Of a stretch of DNA of 64,000 nucleotides, positions 8,905 through 19,929 are shown in pieces. This stretch comes from Diplonema papillatum. Taxonomy: Eukaryota; Euglenozoa; Diplonemea; Diplonemida; Diplonemidae. The notes under the pieces are model-generated. The model saw only the letters and a program-made list of their open reading frames with translations. It searched no databases and was not told where the DNA came from. Location: positions 1 through 64,000 of the forward strand of contig JAPJBO010000107.1 in NCBI GenBank assembly GCA_030068145.1, given 5' to 3'. Positions within the stretch are counted from its first letter, which is position 1, and each line of letters starts with the position of its first letter. Both the position numbers and the translations under genes were made by a program.

Positions 8905-11222
8905 TCACTTAGATTTATGAAGATAGTGCAGTGCACGGTTGCATCGATTGATGAATGTGTCGGTCTTCTCTGCTTTTAGTTTCTTGCAGATGGTAAGATG
9001 AGCCTCTGCAGCACTGTTGTGCCCAGTGCGATACTGAAGCTCGCCGATTTCATAGTGCAAAAGCGGAAGCAATGGTGAAACCACAGGCAAATTATCTGTC
9101 TCATTACTGCCAAACTTTTTGTTGTGTGGACCATGTACTTTGAAGAGAGACAAAGCTTCAAGCCAACTCGAGAGAGCTTGATTGATGCTTCTACTTGAAA
9201 GAAGGCAACCTTTGAAAAGCAATGTCATAGCTCGTGTGTCTTTTCGAGAAGACAACGAGTGACGCTCATCCATGGCCGATAGGGACACCAATAGCTTTTC
9301 TCGAGCCTGTTCTCCAAGGTGTGCCATATCCCTTGAAGTGTAGAGAACGAGATATGCGGCAAGATACATTTTCGTCCTGTCTTGCCCGAGAATGCGTACA
9401 AGAAACAATGTTTGGATATCCTGTTTAGAATTTCTATTTGAGACCTCCTCCACGGAATTTAAATATTCTGTCGCTCTTGTATAATTGTGCAGCATTACGT
9501 GGGCTGCGCACTGAGCCAGGGCCATTGTCCCTGTGAATTCGAAGTCGTGTCGTTCTTGCTGGACTTCTTCTGAAATCTTTTTGTATGCCTGTGCTGCTTC
9601 TTCCCACTGCTGGTCCATAAAAAGAGTGTCCGCACGCATGTAGCTTAGAAGCAGTGTTCCTCGTGTGCCCTGTGACACAAACTCATTGCTTTCTGCTGCT
9701 CGGTGTGCATTGTTAATTGCTGTGTCAATACAGGTGAGTGCCTTCAAGGTGTCACCTATTTTGCGGCAGTGGAAGTTTCGAAATCCGAAGAAGTAGCTGT
9801 TGTTTGGATAACGCTGGCATGCCAGGTCGAGTACCGATTCGGCTGCCACCAGTTTCTGGGTCGATTCTTCAAGTCCACTTGGTATAAAAAGATAGTAGAA
9901 GAGTAAAACAAGGGCAGCTACAGCCGATCGGACACCTCCTCCGTGAAATACGTCGCGAAGGTACTCTACTCCCACTTCTGCATTAGCGACAAACCCTGTG
10001 AGTTTCAGTTGCTGCAAATACTGAAATAAGTTGTGGGGTTGAGTGTGCTGTGTTGCATTGAAGGGCAATATCGACGACCTGGTGGCATTTATGAATAGAG
10101 GCTGTTGCACAATAATGCTGAAGGTTCAAGTATGCAAATGCACTGCAAGCATTTTTGCGACAGAACGAGTAAAAAAGCCCCTCCCCCTCGTACTGTTTAG
10201 GCAGTCGTACTATTTAGGTAAATAGTTAGTGTTGTTTTTTAAAAGTTTTAAGTGGCGCATTCAGATCACACACACAGAGAGCCCAGGTCCATTATCACTG
10301 ATTCGACAAGGTTCACCATGTGTTTAGTCCTGCTGAGCCCACTATAAAGTCACTGATTAGCATGTGCCACTTAGAGTGAGCCTCGCCGAACCCGGATTCT
10401 CCCGGTTCAGCATCACACATTCCTCTGGTTGGTTGGTAAAATAGTGGATAATTATAGGTAATCGTTCAGAGCCTAAAACCCTGGAATTTCCAGGGCCCGG
10501 GCCCCCAGTTACAGGTACCCCTGGGGAGGGCGCTTTACAGTGCTTGAGATAGATTGAATTTACAATCTACCCTTCTGGTAGAGGGAAGCTCTGCATGCCA
10601 AAACTGTATAATCAATGAATAGCATACCTAGAGCTGACAGTACAACAAGTATAGTGCTAGGAACCAACGACAAAGCCACGTAGAAAGCGCCTACCCCGTA
10701 CTTTATTCGGTCGCAGATACTCAATGGCAAAGAGCTTTGGTGGGATTTGAGGATCTTGTGAAGGCTGTGGTAACACGACCACGCTCGCCGGAAGTTCAGG
10801 CCAGCGTATATGTAATTCTGTGTAAAAACCTGTGACATGGCAAGATTGAGCACAGCATCTGCCTCAATTACTTCACAGAGTAGCTTCCACAGATCGGCAC
10901 TCGACCAGTTTTTGTGTCGATGACTTTCTGAGAATTGTAGGAAGGTGAAAATACTGGAACTCTCAGTGTATTTGTCTTTCTGCGATGAGGCAAGCTCCCC
11001 AGCTGAACCAAACATTTTGCCAAGCCTCATTTTACTGCCAGTATCCGCGCTCATCATGTCCCGCACCAGTGTAACACATGCCAGCTCCATCGCATATCGT
11101 GGATCAGATTTGCTCCGTGGTTTCAATACCGATAAGCTGCCATCGAAGTCGTTGTTCCAACACTTTGCAACAGCTTGTGACAGTTCCTCTTCTGCAACAA
11201 CCATATCATGTTCAGAGAGCAT
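8905..11222 (-). CDS. TTC39/Iml2-family TPR protein, copy 1 (two exons)
   Basis: Exons are 11222-10628 and 9995-8905. The intron (10627-9996, 632 bp) is GT-AG, with donor CTAG|GTATGC and acceptor CTCACAG|GG, phase 1. The spliced product is about 561 aa, near the usual TTC39 length. Exon 1 has the family's N-terminal helical repeats (EELSQAVAKCWNNDFDGSL, YAMELACVTLVRDMMSAD, AGLNFRRAWSCY, IKYGVGAFYVALSLVPS). The splice restores SALGFVANAEVGVEYL, which is continuous with the family pattern. Exon 2 carries the hydrophobic segment AALVLLFYYLFIPSG and TPR-like helices (RYPNNSYFFGF, DTLFMDQQWEEAAQAYKKI). The family includes yeast Iml2 and animal TTC39 proteins; the biochemical role is poorly defined. 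Its tandem partner lies upstream on the same strand, so local duplication is likely. The exon model is my inference from paralogue alignment and frame; exons further upstream cannot be excluded. Confidence 0.8.
10440..10535 (+). repeat. dispersed repeat, KpnI/ApaI-type terminus (intronic copy)
   Basis: It contains GGTAATCGTTCAG, CCTGGAATTTCCAGGGCCC and AGTTACAGGTACCCC. The same blocks recur at 12020-12165, 34975-35045 and 63070-63215. This copy sits inside the intron of TPR gene 1. Confidence 0.7.
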
Positions 11223-11784
11223 TTCTTTTTTGAATATCTTGTCTTGTGATAATAGGCAAGCACAATATCGCTATTGCTTGTGCATTCGAAATCGTTCCTC
11301 GAGTTTGTTGCTTCAAACTTGTTGCGCTTGTAGCAAACATTTTTCTTGTTCATTTGAAACTATTCTATGGCTATACTGGGATCCATCATCAACAATGGTT
11401 TTGTTTTCATGAGCGGTGCTACTTCGACGTCGAAAAGAATCGGTGAAACATACTGGTTTGCTTTTTTTTGTTATATGCTCACAAGACTAATTTTTTGTGC
11501 CTTTTGAAGGTAAGGCTCTGAAAAGGCCGAACTGTGAGAGGAAAAAACGGGGGAGAAGCGTCGACAGTAACGACTCAAGAAACGCACAAAGCCGCGTGCT
11601 GCAGCAGGAATGGGAAATCTGCGGAACTAAAGGCTCTCGACTATTCGAGAAGTCCTACTTCGCTGCGCTAATGCACAGTTAGGTCCTCATGTGGTTAACA
11701 TGGTGATGACTACCTGAACCTCTGGGTAGACGAACAAGGCGTAAACATCATCTTTTGAAAGTCCGTTCTAGTTTAGTCACGCCC

Positions 11785-11907
11785 CCCTGTGTAAGTGTCA
11801 CCAACAATGTTCAGGAAAATAAGGGCACTTAAACGGCGAGGGACACGTACAAGAGTACCCCGTGTAAATGTCCCCCTCAACTTCCCGATAGGGACACCTA
11901 CACAGGG
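11785..11907. mobile_element. 123-bp MITE with 15-bp terminal inverted repeats
   Basis: CCCTGTGTAAGTGTC at 11785-11799 is matched by GACACCTACACAGGG at 11893-11907, with one mismatch when inverted. There is no coding capacity. It lies in the ~1-kb space between the two TPR genes; no clear target duplication was seen. Confidence 0.6.
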
Positions 11908-12004
11908 TGGAAGGGGGAGGACCCGGGGGGCTGGGCCCTTGGCTAGGGGGGCAAGGGTACCTGTAAATCGAGGGCCGGATTGGGGGTGCAGTGTCGCACT
12001 TTTT

Positions 12005-12170
12005 AAGCAGTGTCTGTCAGTGCTCACAGGTCCAGGGCCCTGGAATGGAATAGAAAACGCTTCTTGTACAGAAGAGAGCCTTTCCTTTGGTGATCCTCCA
12101 GGGTCAACCCGGGAATATTTTCCAGGCTCGGGCCCCGGCTTACAGGTACCCCGGGGGGGAAACCTTAGTT
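12005..12170 (+). repeat. dispersed repeat, KpnI/ApaI-type terminus (intergenic copy)
   Basis: It shares CCTGGAATGGAATAG, CTTGTAC, TTTCCTTTGGT and TTACAGGTACCCC with the copy at 63070-63215. It is preceded by AGCAGTGTCTGTCAGTGCTC, which also occurs exactly at about 15499-15518. The remainder of the 11223-12215 spacer holds no recognisable gene. Confidence 0.7.
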
Positions 12171-12215
12171 TCGTGTTCGGGCGCCGGGGAAGCTAGTTTT
12201 GTCGTAGAGCGTTCT

Positions 12216-15200
12216 TTACACTTTGTCTCGAATATGACTCAGAGCTCTTTCGTACCGCTTTGACAAGGTATCAGACTTCTCTGCTTTGCTCTGGTGACCA
12301 AGATTGAAGTGAATACCGGCTTGTTTAACATTCTTCAGTGTGAATTCAAGTTCACCGAGCTCGTAGTGCAACAATGGCAAGACAGGTGATGATGTGGATA
12401 TACTGTGTCCAGCTTTTGATCCAAATGTAACTCCTTTGAACGAATGCGGTGCAAACAAATCAAGCGCCTGCAGCCAGCGACCCTTCGCTTCATGCTCATC
12501 TCCCATTCCTTTAAGTAGTACTCCCTCGTACAGAAGAACCATGGGCCGCAAATTGGGTTTCGCAGACAACTTATGGCAGCTGTTCATTTCGCCCAGTGCC
12601 ATGAACAGCTTCCGTTTAGCCGTTGAATTCAGATGCGCCATATCTCGAGTGATGTACAGTACATGAAACGCTGCAAGATACAGCAGGTAGTTATCACGCT
12701 TAACAGCAGCGGCAAACAGGGGAGCCTGTGTATCCTGCTTCGAGTTCTTGTTGTACACTGCTTCTACTTGTGAAATGTACTTAAATGCACTATCGTAATC
12801 ATCAAGCATCATGTGAGCAGATGCTAAAGACAACACAAGCATCCCAGTGTATTCGAATTGATGGCGCTCTTCTCTAATCTGCTGAAGAATGCAGCTGTAA
12901 GACTTCACAGCAGCAGCCCACTGCTGGTCCATGAACAGGGTGTCAGCCTTTAGGTACTCAAGCAAGAGCGATCCTCTCGTATCTTTTGAAACGAAGTGAT
13001 TTTCTGCTGCAGCTCCAGCCGCATGCTGAATAGCTCTATCGATGTACGTAAGGCCTGCCTTCGTCTCGCCTACCTTGCGGCAATAAAAGCTCCAGAAGGC
13101 AAAAAAGTAGCTGTTTTTCGGGTACCGGGTTGCACATGTGGACAGGATCGTCTCGGCTTTTTCGATATCTTCTGTACGATCTTCTAGTCCACTTGGAATG
13201 AACAGGTAGTAAACCAGTAAAACGAGAGCGGCGACTGGCGAGCGCACGCCGTTGCCTCGGAATACATCATGCAAGTATGCCACACCAAGCTCAGCATTTG
13301 CGACGAATCCTGCAAGGTATATTTAAGATTTTACACTCCCACTTCCAATAAGACAACCGTCAAAGCGCATGTGTACCAAAGCCAAGTACTTACTCAATGG
13401 CAATGTCAGCAGACATTGAGTTATTGTGTCACTTCACCCGTTTTTGGTCTCGGCAACTCTTGCCCAGCCGAAGCATCGTTGCCCAGTTCTATCCCCCGAT
13501 CGCCTTCCTCGCGCCTTTACCGACTTCTCGTGGCTATTACAGGTCGTGCACTAATAGGACTGCACCGATCCAACCAAGCGCAGCATGTGCGCATCTTGAC
13601 ATTACCCGAGTATTGCTTTAAACCGGTGTTTGACACGTGTCCAGCGTTTGCCTTTGTGCAATGCGTGTTGTAGGTGCCGTTCGGTGGGATTGACACTGCT
13701 TTTAGTTGCAACTGTGGAGAGCCAGGATGCTGATGAGCACCACACGACACCTCTCTTTATTTTTTTTTCTGGGTGGCTGACCAGCAGGGACTTATATGGG
13801 TCTGAGAGGTTTGGCGGGAAAGTTGGGAGTGCAGTGGGGCAGTTGGAAAGTTGCCTTTTGGCAGAAGTTTCCGACGCTTCTCGTCTCACGTTGGACACTG
13901 CTGCGTCATGCTCGCCCAGCCAGGTGCCAACTTGGCAGTCAGAACGCGCTGCGGCAAGAAGATCGGGTAAGGGCGTTGGGGCAACAGGGTCTGTTTGTGT
14001 TCCAACTGAGAACGTTAGCCCCGAACTAGTTTCCTGGCGCCAGCACCTGCTCCGGTTAATACAAGACACCACAGAGACAGAGGTCTACGTAATCTAGACT
14101 TCTCTGCGATGTTGCATAATTCCCGCACATAGTTCCTGCATGCGTCGATTGGTATGCGAATCCTCTGGGAGCGAGTTGTTGTTTCATGAAGTCGGCTAGA
14201 GTGGCAGTCGTAGGTGCGATAACCCGAATATTGCTGATGTTGCGCTTTCGAATTGAGCTGCTGACACTTCTCCTTCCTGGGCGCACTCGAGCATGCCCAG
14301 CAGGTTCTGCATTTGGAGCTAAAAAGCCATCGAGTGTGCCATCGAATCTCGCCCGCTTCTTCGGTGGCATGGTGCCCTGACTGACCCTGGCCAACACCCA
14401 AAAAAAGAACTGCCTGTCCAGAAGATTATCATTTTTTTTTTCCCGCCCGCCCAAGTTTTTTTCGGGTAAACAGTAAACTTGGGAGACGGCCCAAGTTTGC
14501 TATTCATATACAAGCCCCTGCTGACCAGGCTATTAGCTTGATTTTGCCTCAGTTTTCCAAATGTCTCAATAGCCAATTTGCTTTTCCCGCTCAGAAACCC
14601 CGAGAAGCTTTGGTTTAGGCTACCGAATCTTCCAACGGGTCCGGGGGCTCTGCCCCCCGGCAAACGGTACGGTACATTCAGGTGGAGTAAGAGTTTGCAC
14701 TTCTCAGTCCGTTTGTCGCGTTAAACATACGGCCAACGTACTGGTGGCACTGTTTGCCATCTGTGTGACCCTCGCCCCGCTCCCCCTGGTGCAAACTCCT
14801 GAAGTCAACAGCCCATTTCAAATTCATCCACCACTCAGATACTGTGCGCTGGTAAATCATTGGCACGAGTAGATGCAGACCAGAGATCACATGGAACAAG
14901 GCACTTGTGTCAACTCGGAAGAATCTGTCAAGAATTTCGGGCTGCTTCTGAGCCTCTCACTCGGCTCAGCACCCGCGGCAGCCCCAAACTTCTGCTAGCC
15001 AGCCCACCATGCCCAGCATTGCCCAGCCGCCAGCTTCCTGGCACAGCTGGCCTAACCCACGCCTCCACCGGACCCCCACGACCTTTTTCATCGAAGGTCT
15101 TTTTTTGCACTTTTTTATATTTTTTGAGCCCGCAGGACCTTATGCAGCCCGTTTTCCCCTTCAGAATAGACATGAAGCCCGTTTTCTCTGGCGAGTCCTA

Positions 15201-17954
15201 ATACAGGGGGGGTCCGGGGGGGGGGGCCCCCCTGCAAACCCGCAAACCGGAAGCCCCCCCGAAGCGGGAAGAATCTGATGTCCTGGCTGAAGGCAGGCCT
15301 TCTGCAGCCAGCTTTCTCCTTCAGAAGACACCTAGCCCACCAAAACGCTGCCCAACCCAACCTCCCACCCGATTTCCAATTTTTCTTTTTTTTTTTTTTG
15401 GGTGAGCTCAGTGCTCCCGCTAACCTCCGAAATGCCGGAGGAAGCCTAAATCTGGAAAAGTTTTTTTTTTGGCGCTGTCGCGGTGTCGCGTTTTTTTTAG
15501 CAGTGTCTGTCAGTGCTCCTGCGGTGAGCTGGAGTTAGAGATGGGTTGCTCCACCACAACCAAAATGCGCGTGAATCTGCACCACACGCGCTTTTTTCAC
15601 TGAAGCTTTGACAGCTTCTGAGATTGGATCCCACCGCCAACCCCCCGACATGCCGGAGGAAGCAAACACCAGCAATTTCATGCTGTTCGTGCAGTGCACA
15701 AGCTGGGTAGTGGTAGATAGATGCAGATGCCACTACAGTGTCAGCCGAAGGTGCTGATCCTCACAAGATCTCGCGAGATCTCATACCGGGATATCACTGC
15801 ACTCCTACCAGTCATCAGCAGACCTTATAAATTTGATATGAATCCTTTGCCGGTGGACACTTTGGACAAAACGAGACAAATGATGACATAGTCCTACATC
15901 CTGCGCCGCAGGCGCGGAAAAAAATTGGAGGCCTTGTCTGGGGCAGTACGAAGATCCCGAAAACTGGCATGGTGTCACACACAGCGGTTTGCCCAAAGAG
16001 TATTCGAGAGCACAAAGACTCCTGATAAGCATGAGTAGACACTGTCCTTCCCTCTTTACAGTTTTGTGTTGGACTCAGTCAGTTTTGATCCCAAACGTGA
16101 CAACATGCTCGCACCAGCAGCCACATCTTGTGCCCCAGGCGCGGTTTTTTGAAGCAGTCCGTGCCGCAGGTGAGGTAAAGATTCTGTCAAGACTTCATGA
16201 CCAGTACTAATCGCGAGCTACACCCACACGGGTTCACTCCTACGCCCCAGGTACCAGGCCGGAGGAATTCCTCAGGGTCCCCCGGAGGAATTCCTCCAGA
16301 GGAATTCCTCCGGGGCATTTTTCAGCACCTTTTTTTGAGGAATTCCTCCGGGTTTTTCCTTAGTGGGAGCACTGGGTGAGCTACCCAGGGGTTTATATAG
16401 CTTTCCCTCCTCTGTAGAAAAGTCCTTTTCGCCCTCGGGGTCCTGTACCGTGCGCTGGGGGGCGCTGCCCCCAGACCCCCCTCTCTTACAAATCAGCTAA
16501 CCATTTTGTCCGATTCTTATTACCAACACTGAGGTTGGGTTGGGTTGGGCTGGGCTGGCATGGTAGTGCTTGCCTCTTGACTACCAATTCTATTTAATTT
16601 TGGATCCCCCACGGTACTGCGAAGAATTCCCGCGCCAGTCAACTTCTATATGGAATCCAAATTTAATTAGAATCGGTAGTCAACGTCTGATGCCGAATTT
16701 TAATTAGAATTGGTAGTCAACATCCAATTTCGGATCTCAAATTTAATTAGACTTGGTAGTCAACGTCTCGCCACCCACCACCCTTCTGCCCTCCCGCCCC
16801 TGGCCCTCCTCCCTCCTCTTCCCCCGCCTCCTTTTTACTCATCCTGCCCCCATGGCTTCGCCATGGCTTCACCCCTTGGCCCTCCTGCCTTGGCTCACCC
16901 CTTGTCGCTGATCCCGATTGGTAGTGACCCGGCCCTACCCCAGCCCCCAGCCCAAAATTAATTCAATTTTTTTTTTCGCGCTCGGGGTGGCCCCGAGCCC
17001 CAGACCCATATATAAATCACTGAGCTACCTCACCCAACCGCTGCAGTGCATAACCCCCTGGCCGCCCGGATTTCCTAATTCCGTCAGCTGACGGAATTTG
17101 GAATGGGAAGCTAATGCCCTGTGGCTGACTGAGCTTTGCTGTGTCTACGGGCACAGTGCCCCAGTTGACCTCATCCTCGAGGATATCAGTCCGAGTAAAC
17201 GCCATTGACGTTTGTACGTGCCTGAGGATTAGCCTTAGGCTAATCCTGTTAGTGATTGATAGTGAGTGAATATGATCGGTAGGCTAATCTTCTCCCAAAC
17301 ACGCTGCCAGCGTTCTCTTTCGTGTTTACAAAGCATTGCTACTACAAAAAAAACAAAGAAAGGCATGCCGAGTGCTGAAAGAACGATCATGATGCTGCTG
17401 GGAACCATCGACAGAGCTATGTAAAAAGCTCCAACTCCGTACTTAATTCTATCGCTCAGACCCTGCGGCAACAACGCTTGATATCTGGTCAGTTTTTCTT
17501 GCAGGGTTTGATATTGTGACCAAGCTCTACGAAAGTTTATTCCGCCTTGAACGTACTTCTTAATCGAAACCTGAGCAAATGCAACGTTTAACAGCGCGTC
17601 TGCATAAATCGCATCACACTCCATTTTCCAGACGACACCAGCTGTGACATCTTTCGCTGATTTCTTAGGGCCAAATGCACTTTTCGGCTTGCTGGTTCGG
17701 AATTTGTCACGCTGTGCCCAGGCGAGCTGGCCGACAGCATCGAACTCTCGAGCAAGTTTTTGCTTACTAGCGGTGTCGGCACTCATCATATCTCGAACGA
17801 GAGTGACACATGCTAGCTCCATTGCAAACCTTGGGTCTTCCTTCCGGGACTCCAATATATGCAAGCTGGCATCGAATTGGTTGTTCCAGCACAAAGCAAC
17901 CGCTTCAGAGAGTTCTGTTTCCACGTCTTGTGGATCTGTGTCAAGAGTCGGCAT
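12216..17954 (-). CDS. TTC39/Iml2-family TPR protein, copy 2 (two exons, GC-AG intron)
   Basis: Exons are 17954-17369 and 13309-12216; the spliced product is about 559 aa. The intron (17368-13310, 4,059 bp) sits at the same codon and phase as in copy 1. The donor reads CTCG|GCATGC, a GC rather than GT donor; the acceptor is CCTTGCAG|GA. The splice gives SALGFVANAELGVAYL, matching copy 1 (SALGFVANAEVGVEYL). Exon 1 opens with ATG and has SEAVALCWNNQFDASL, FAMELACVTLVRDMMSAD and INFRRAWSQY. Exon 2 has AALVLLVYYLFIPSGLED, RYPKNSYFFAF and TLFMDQQWAAAVKSY. The protein is clearly paralogous to copy 1 over its whole length, with many substitutions but no disruptions, so both copies look functional. 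A cryptic GT donor further into the exon-1 frame is possible but would add residues absent from copy 1. Confidence 0.8.
13310..16250. other. large intron of TPR copy 2, 3' part; unassigned repeats
   Basis: This is non-coding apart from short frames. A 104-codon minus-strand frame (14370-14056) begins MPPKKRARFDGTLDGFL, resembling the basic N-terminus of a transposon protein, but it ends without a domain. Repeated blocks GCCGGAGGAAGC (about 15432 and 15652) and the T-rich segment 15370-15510 look like MITE debris. One copy of the CTGCGCCGCAGGCGCGG motif is at about 15901-15918. Confidence 0.4.
16261..16350. repeat. EcoRI-core palindrome cluster
   Basis: There are four copies of the 13-14 bp palindrome GGAGGAATTCCTCC (one lacking the final base, two with a changed first base) within 90 bp, at about 16261, 16284, 16299 and 16336, inside the intron of TPR copy 2. 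Confidence 0.75.
16570..16775. repeat. short repeats AATTTAATTAGAAT-TGGTAGTCAAC
   Basis: Three direct copies of TTTAATTAGA(A/C)T(C/T)GGTAGTCAAC (about 16660-16768) face one inverted copy (GACTACCAATTCTATTTAATT at about 16578). The cluster looks like the remains of a foldback element. Confidence 0.65.
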
Positions 17955-18474
17955 GTTTTCAATTTTTTAGCTGTGTGGGTATGTGTTTAAGTGGGTAACG
18001 TCTGAAGGAAAGTGTACCACGCATGTCAGTTGGTGTTGCCTTTTCGACACACTGCTTGCGGGTCCTGTGACTTTTCCACAGGATGAGTGGGGTGACCCCA
18101 TCTTTGGTGCTTGTCGCAACAGCTGCGTGCACAGGCCGCATCTCACCCGAATGTGACAAGCTGTTCCAAACTCCTGTCAGCATGTTCCGACACACTAGCA
18201 CGGGAAAATGGCGTGAATCATCATTTGTGGTGGCCCACTTCTCGTGGGTCTTGACGAACTGGCTTGGTGATGTAACGTCCCGTCTTCGGATCCTCTCGGA
18301 CTATCATTGGTCCGGGTTTAACGGACTCCCTGGTGAGCCTTCTTTGCTGTTCCAAACGCGATTTTATGAGGGTTTGGGGGTCCCTGGTCAGCTAGCAAGA
18401 TCCCAGCTAAGTACACCCCAACCCGTAAGTTATAGACATATAATTTGTAGAACCCTAATCATACATGTACGCCT

Positions 18475-19225
18475 ATATATTTTATAGGCGCATATAGCAT
18501 ACTTTGCATCCTGGCAGAGTCTGGCAGAGTCTGGCTGAGTCTCGCCAGAGTCCAGCCTGAGTCTGGCGACTCAGGCAGACTCAGGCTGGACTCAGGCAAA
18601 CTCAGGCTGGGCAAATATATTAGTGTTCGGGTCACTTCAGTGGGGCAGTGGGGGCCAAGAATCACAATCACAATTGCAATCACAAGGATTTAAACCCAGC
18701 CACCTGGAAGGGACTAGTGATCTGGTGCTTTGGGCACCACCTCAAGAACCACATCACAAAACTGTTGAGCACGACACACACAGGTGCAAGACAACTTGTA
18801 AAGCTTTCAGCGTTAATTCTAAGTAATTGCCTGTAGGTGGGCACTGGACCAGCTTTAGGGTCCCAAAGTTTCGTTTGCAACACTCAATTTTTGTCTGGTT
18901 AGGAGGAACTTGATTTCAGTGTGTGGGGTCCCAATTTGTTGTCTGATACACCATGCGCATCTGCAAGCTTGCTGCCAAAACCTCAGTGACCAACCACTGA
19001 AGTGACCAGGTGCAGTACTTCAGTACCAGTACAGTAGTTCAACAGTGCAGCCTGAGTTTGCCTGAGTCCAGACTGAGTCTGGCTGAGTCGCACTGACTCA
19101 GGCTCGACTCAGGCTCGACTCAGGCTGAACTCAGGCTCGACTCAGTCTGAGTATTTCTTCCCGGAGGGGAGTATTTCTTGCCAGACTCAGCCAGGATGCA
19201 AAGCATGATATAGGCACCAAAATGA
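18475..19225. mobile_element. non-autonomous hAT-like element with CTCAGGC-rich inverted arms
   Basis: The left arm runs ATATAGCATACTTTGCATCC then TGGC(A/T)GAGTCTGGC repeats; the right arm is its reverse complement, ending GGATGCAAAGCATGATATAG. The subterminal zones (18514-18612 and 19045-19165) are arrays of GACTCAGGC/GCCTGAGTC. A decayed hAT transposase fragment lies between them, so it is most likely a deletion derivative of a hAT transposon. Confidence 0.65.
18648..18836 (+). pseudogene. hAT transposase fragment
   Basis: A 62-codon frame reads WKGLVIWCFGHHLKNHITKLL. This matches the CFGHHLKN box of the intact hAT transposase at 32455-34773 (WEGIVIYCFGHHLKNAIKPWF). There is no start and no further domain; it is a relic inside the inverted-arm element. 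Confidence 0.7.
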
Positions 19226-19316
19226 TAGCATATAGGCCCATATAGGCAAAATAAATTCAGAAAGTACGTGCGTTCGGCTAAAGGCCGGCGCGGGGCGAGA
19301 CTGGAGGCAGCTGTTA

Positions 19317-19615
19317 AAGTTCGGGAAACAGTAAAGTTCGGGCGCAGCTAAGTTCGGGCGATGCTAAGTTGGGTGATGCACATTTCTGGTGAACCAAAGT
19401 TCGGGCGAAGCAAAGTTCGGGCGCAGCTGAGTTCGGGCGAAGCAAAGTTCGGGCACAGCTGAGTTCGGGCGAAGCAAAGTTCGGGCGAAGCTGAGTTCCA
19501 GTGAACCAAAGTTCAGGCGCAGCTGAGTTCGGGCGAAGCTAAGTTCTGGTGAAGCAAAGCAAAGTGTGGGCGAAGCAAAGTTCGGGTTCTGGTGATGCTG
19601 AGTTCGGCGTGTGGT
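19317..19615. repeat. degenerate satellite, AAGTTCGGGCGAAGC/GCAGCTGAGTTCGGGC
   Basis: Blocks of 13-27 bp alternate between AAGCAAAGTTCGGGC and GCAGCTGAGTTCGGGC for about 300 bp, with point differences between units. Confidence 0.75.
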
Positions 19616-19929
19616 AGCAAGTTTAGCGCCAGTACCCGCCCCCGACTCCGTTTCCAGTGGTGCCCGAATTCCGCGAGATACTGAGAAACTCCGCGAAAAA
19701 CGCAAATTTCGGGCACAGTAGACCCGCAACAAACCTCGAAAACAATCTTCGACCGAAAAAGTGTTATGAGCGGCGGGCCTACCGGCCCGAAGGCCGACGC
19801 CCGCTCACTCTGCCATCCCCTTGCCTTTTGGCAGGGAAGAAAAAAGCTATCTCCGCACATAGTCCGCATAGTCCAAAAACAATACACCTTTCGCAACTTA
19901 AAAAGAAGCCGAAAAACAGCCAAAAGTGA

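Noticed and set aside
17235..17369. Extending TPR copy 2 exon 1 to its frame end (FFVFFVVAMLCKHERERW...)
   Set aside because: That extension has no counterpart in copy 1 or the family pattern; splicing at the shared codon gives a continuous alignment.
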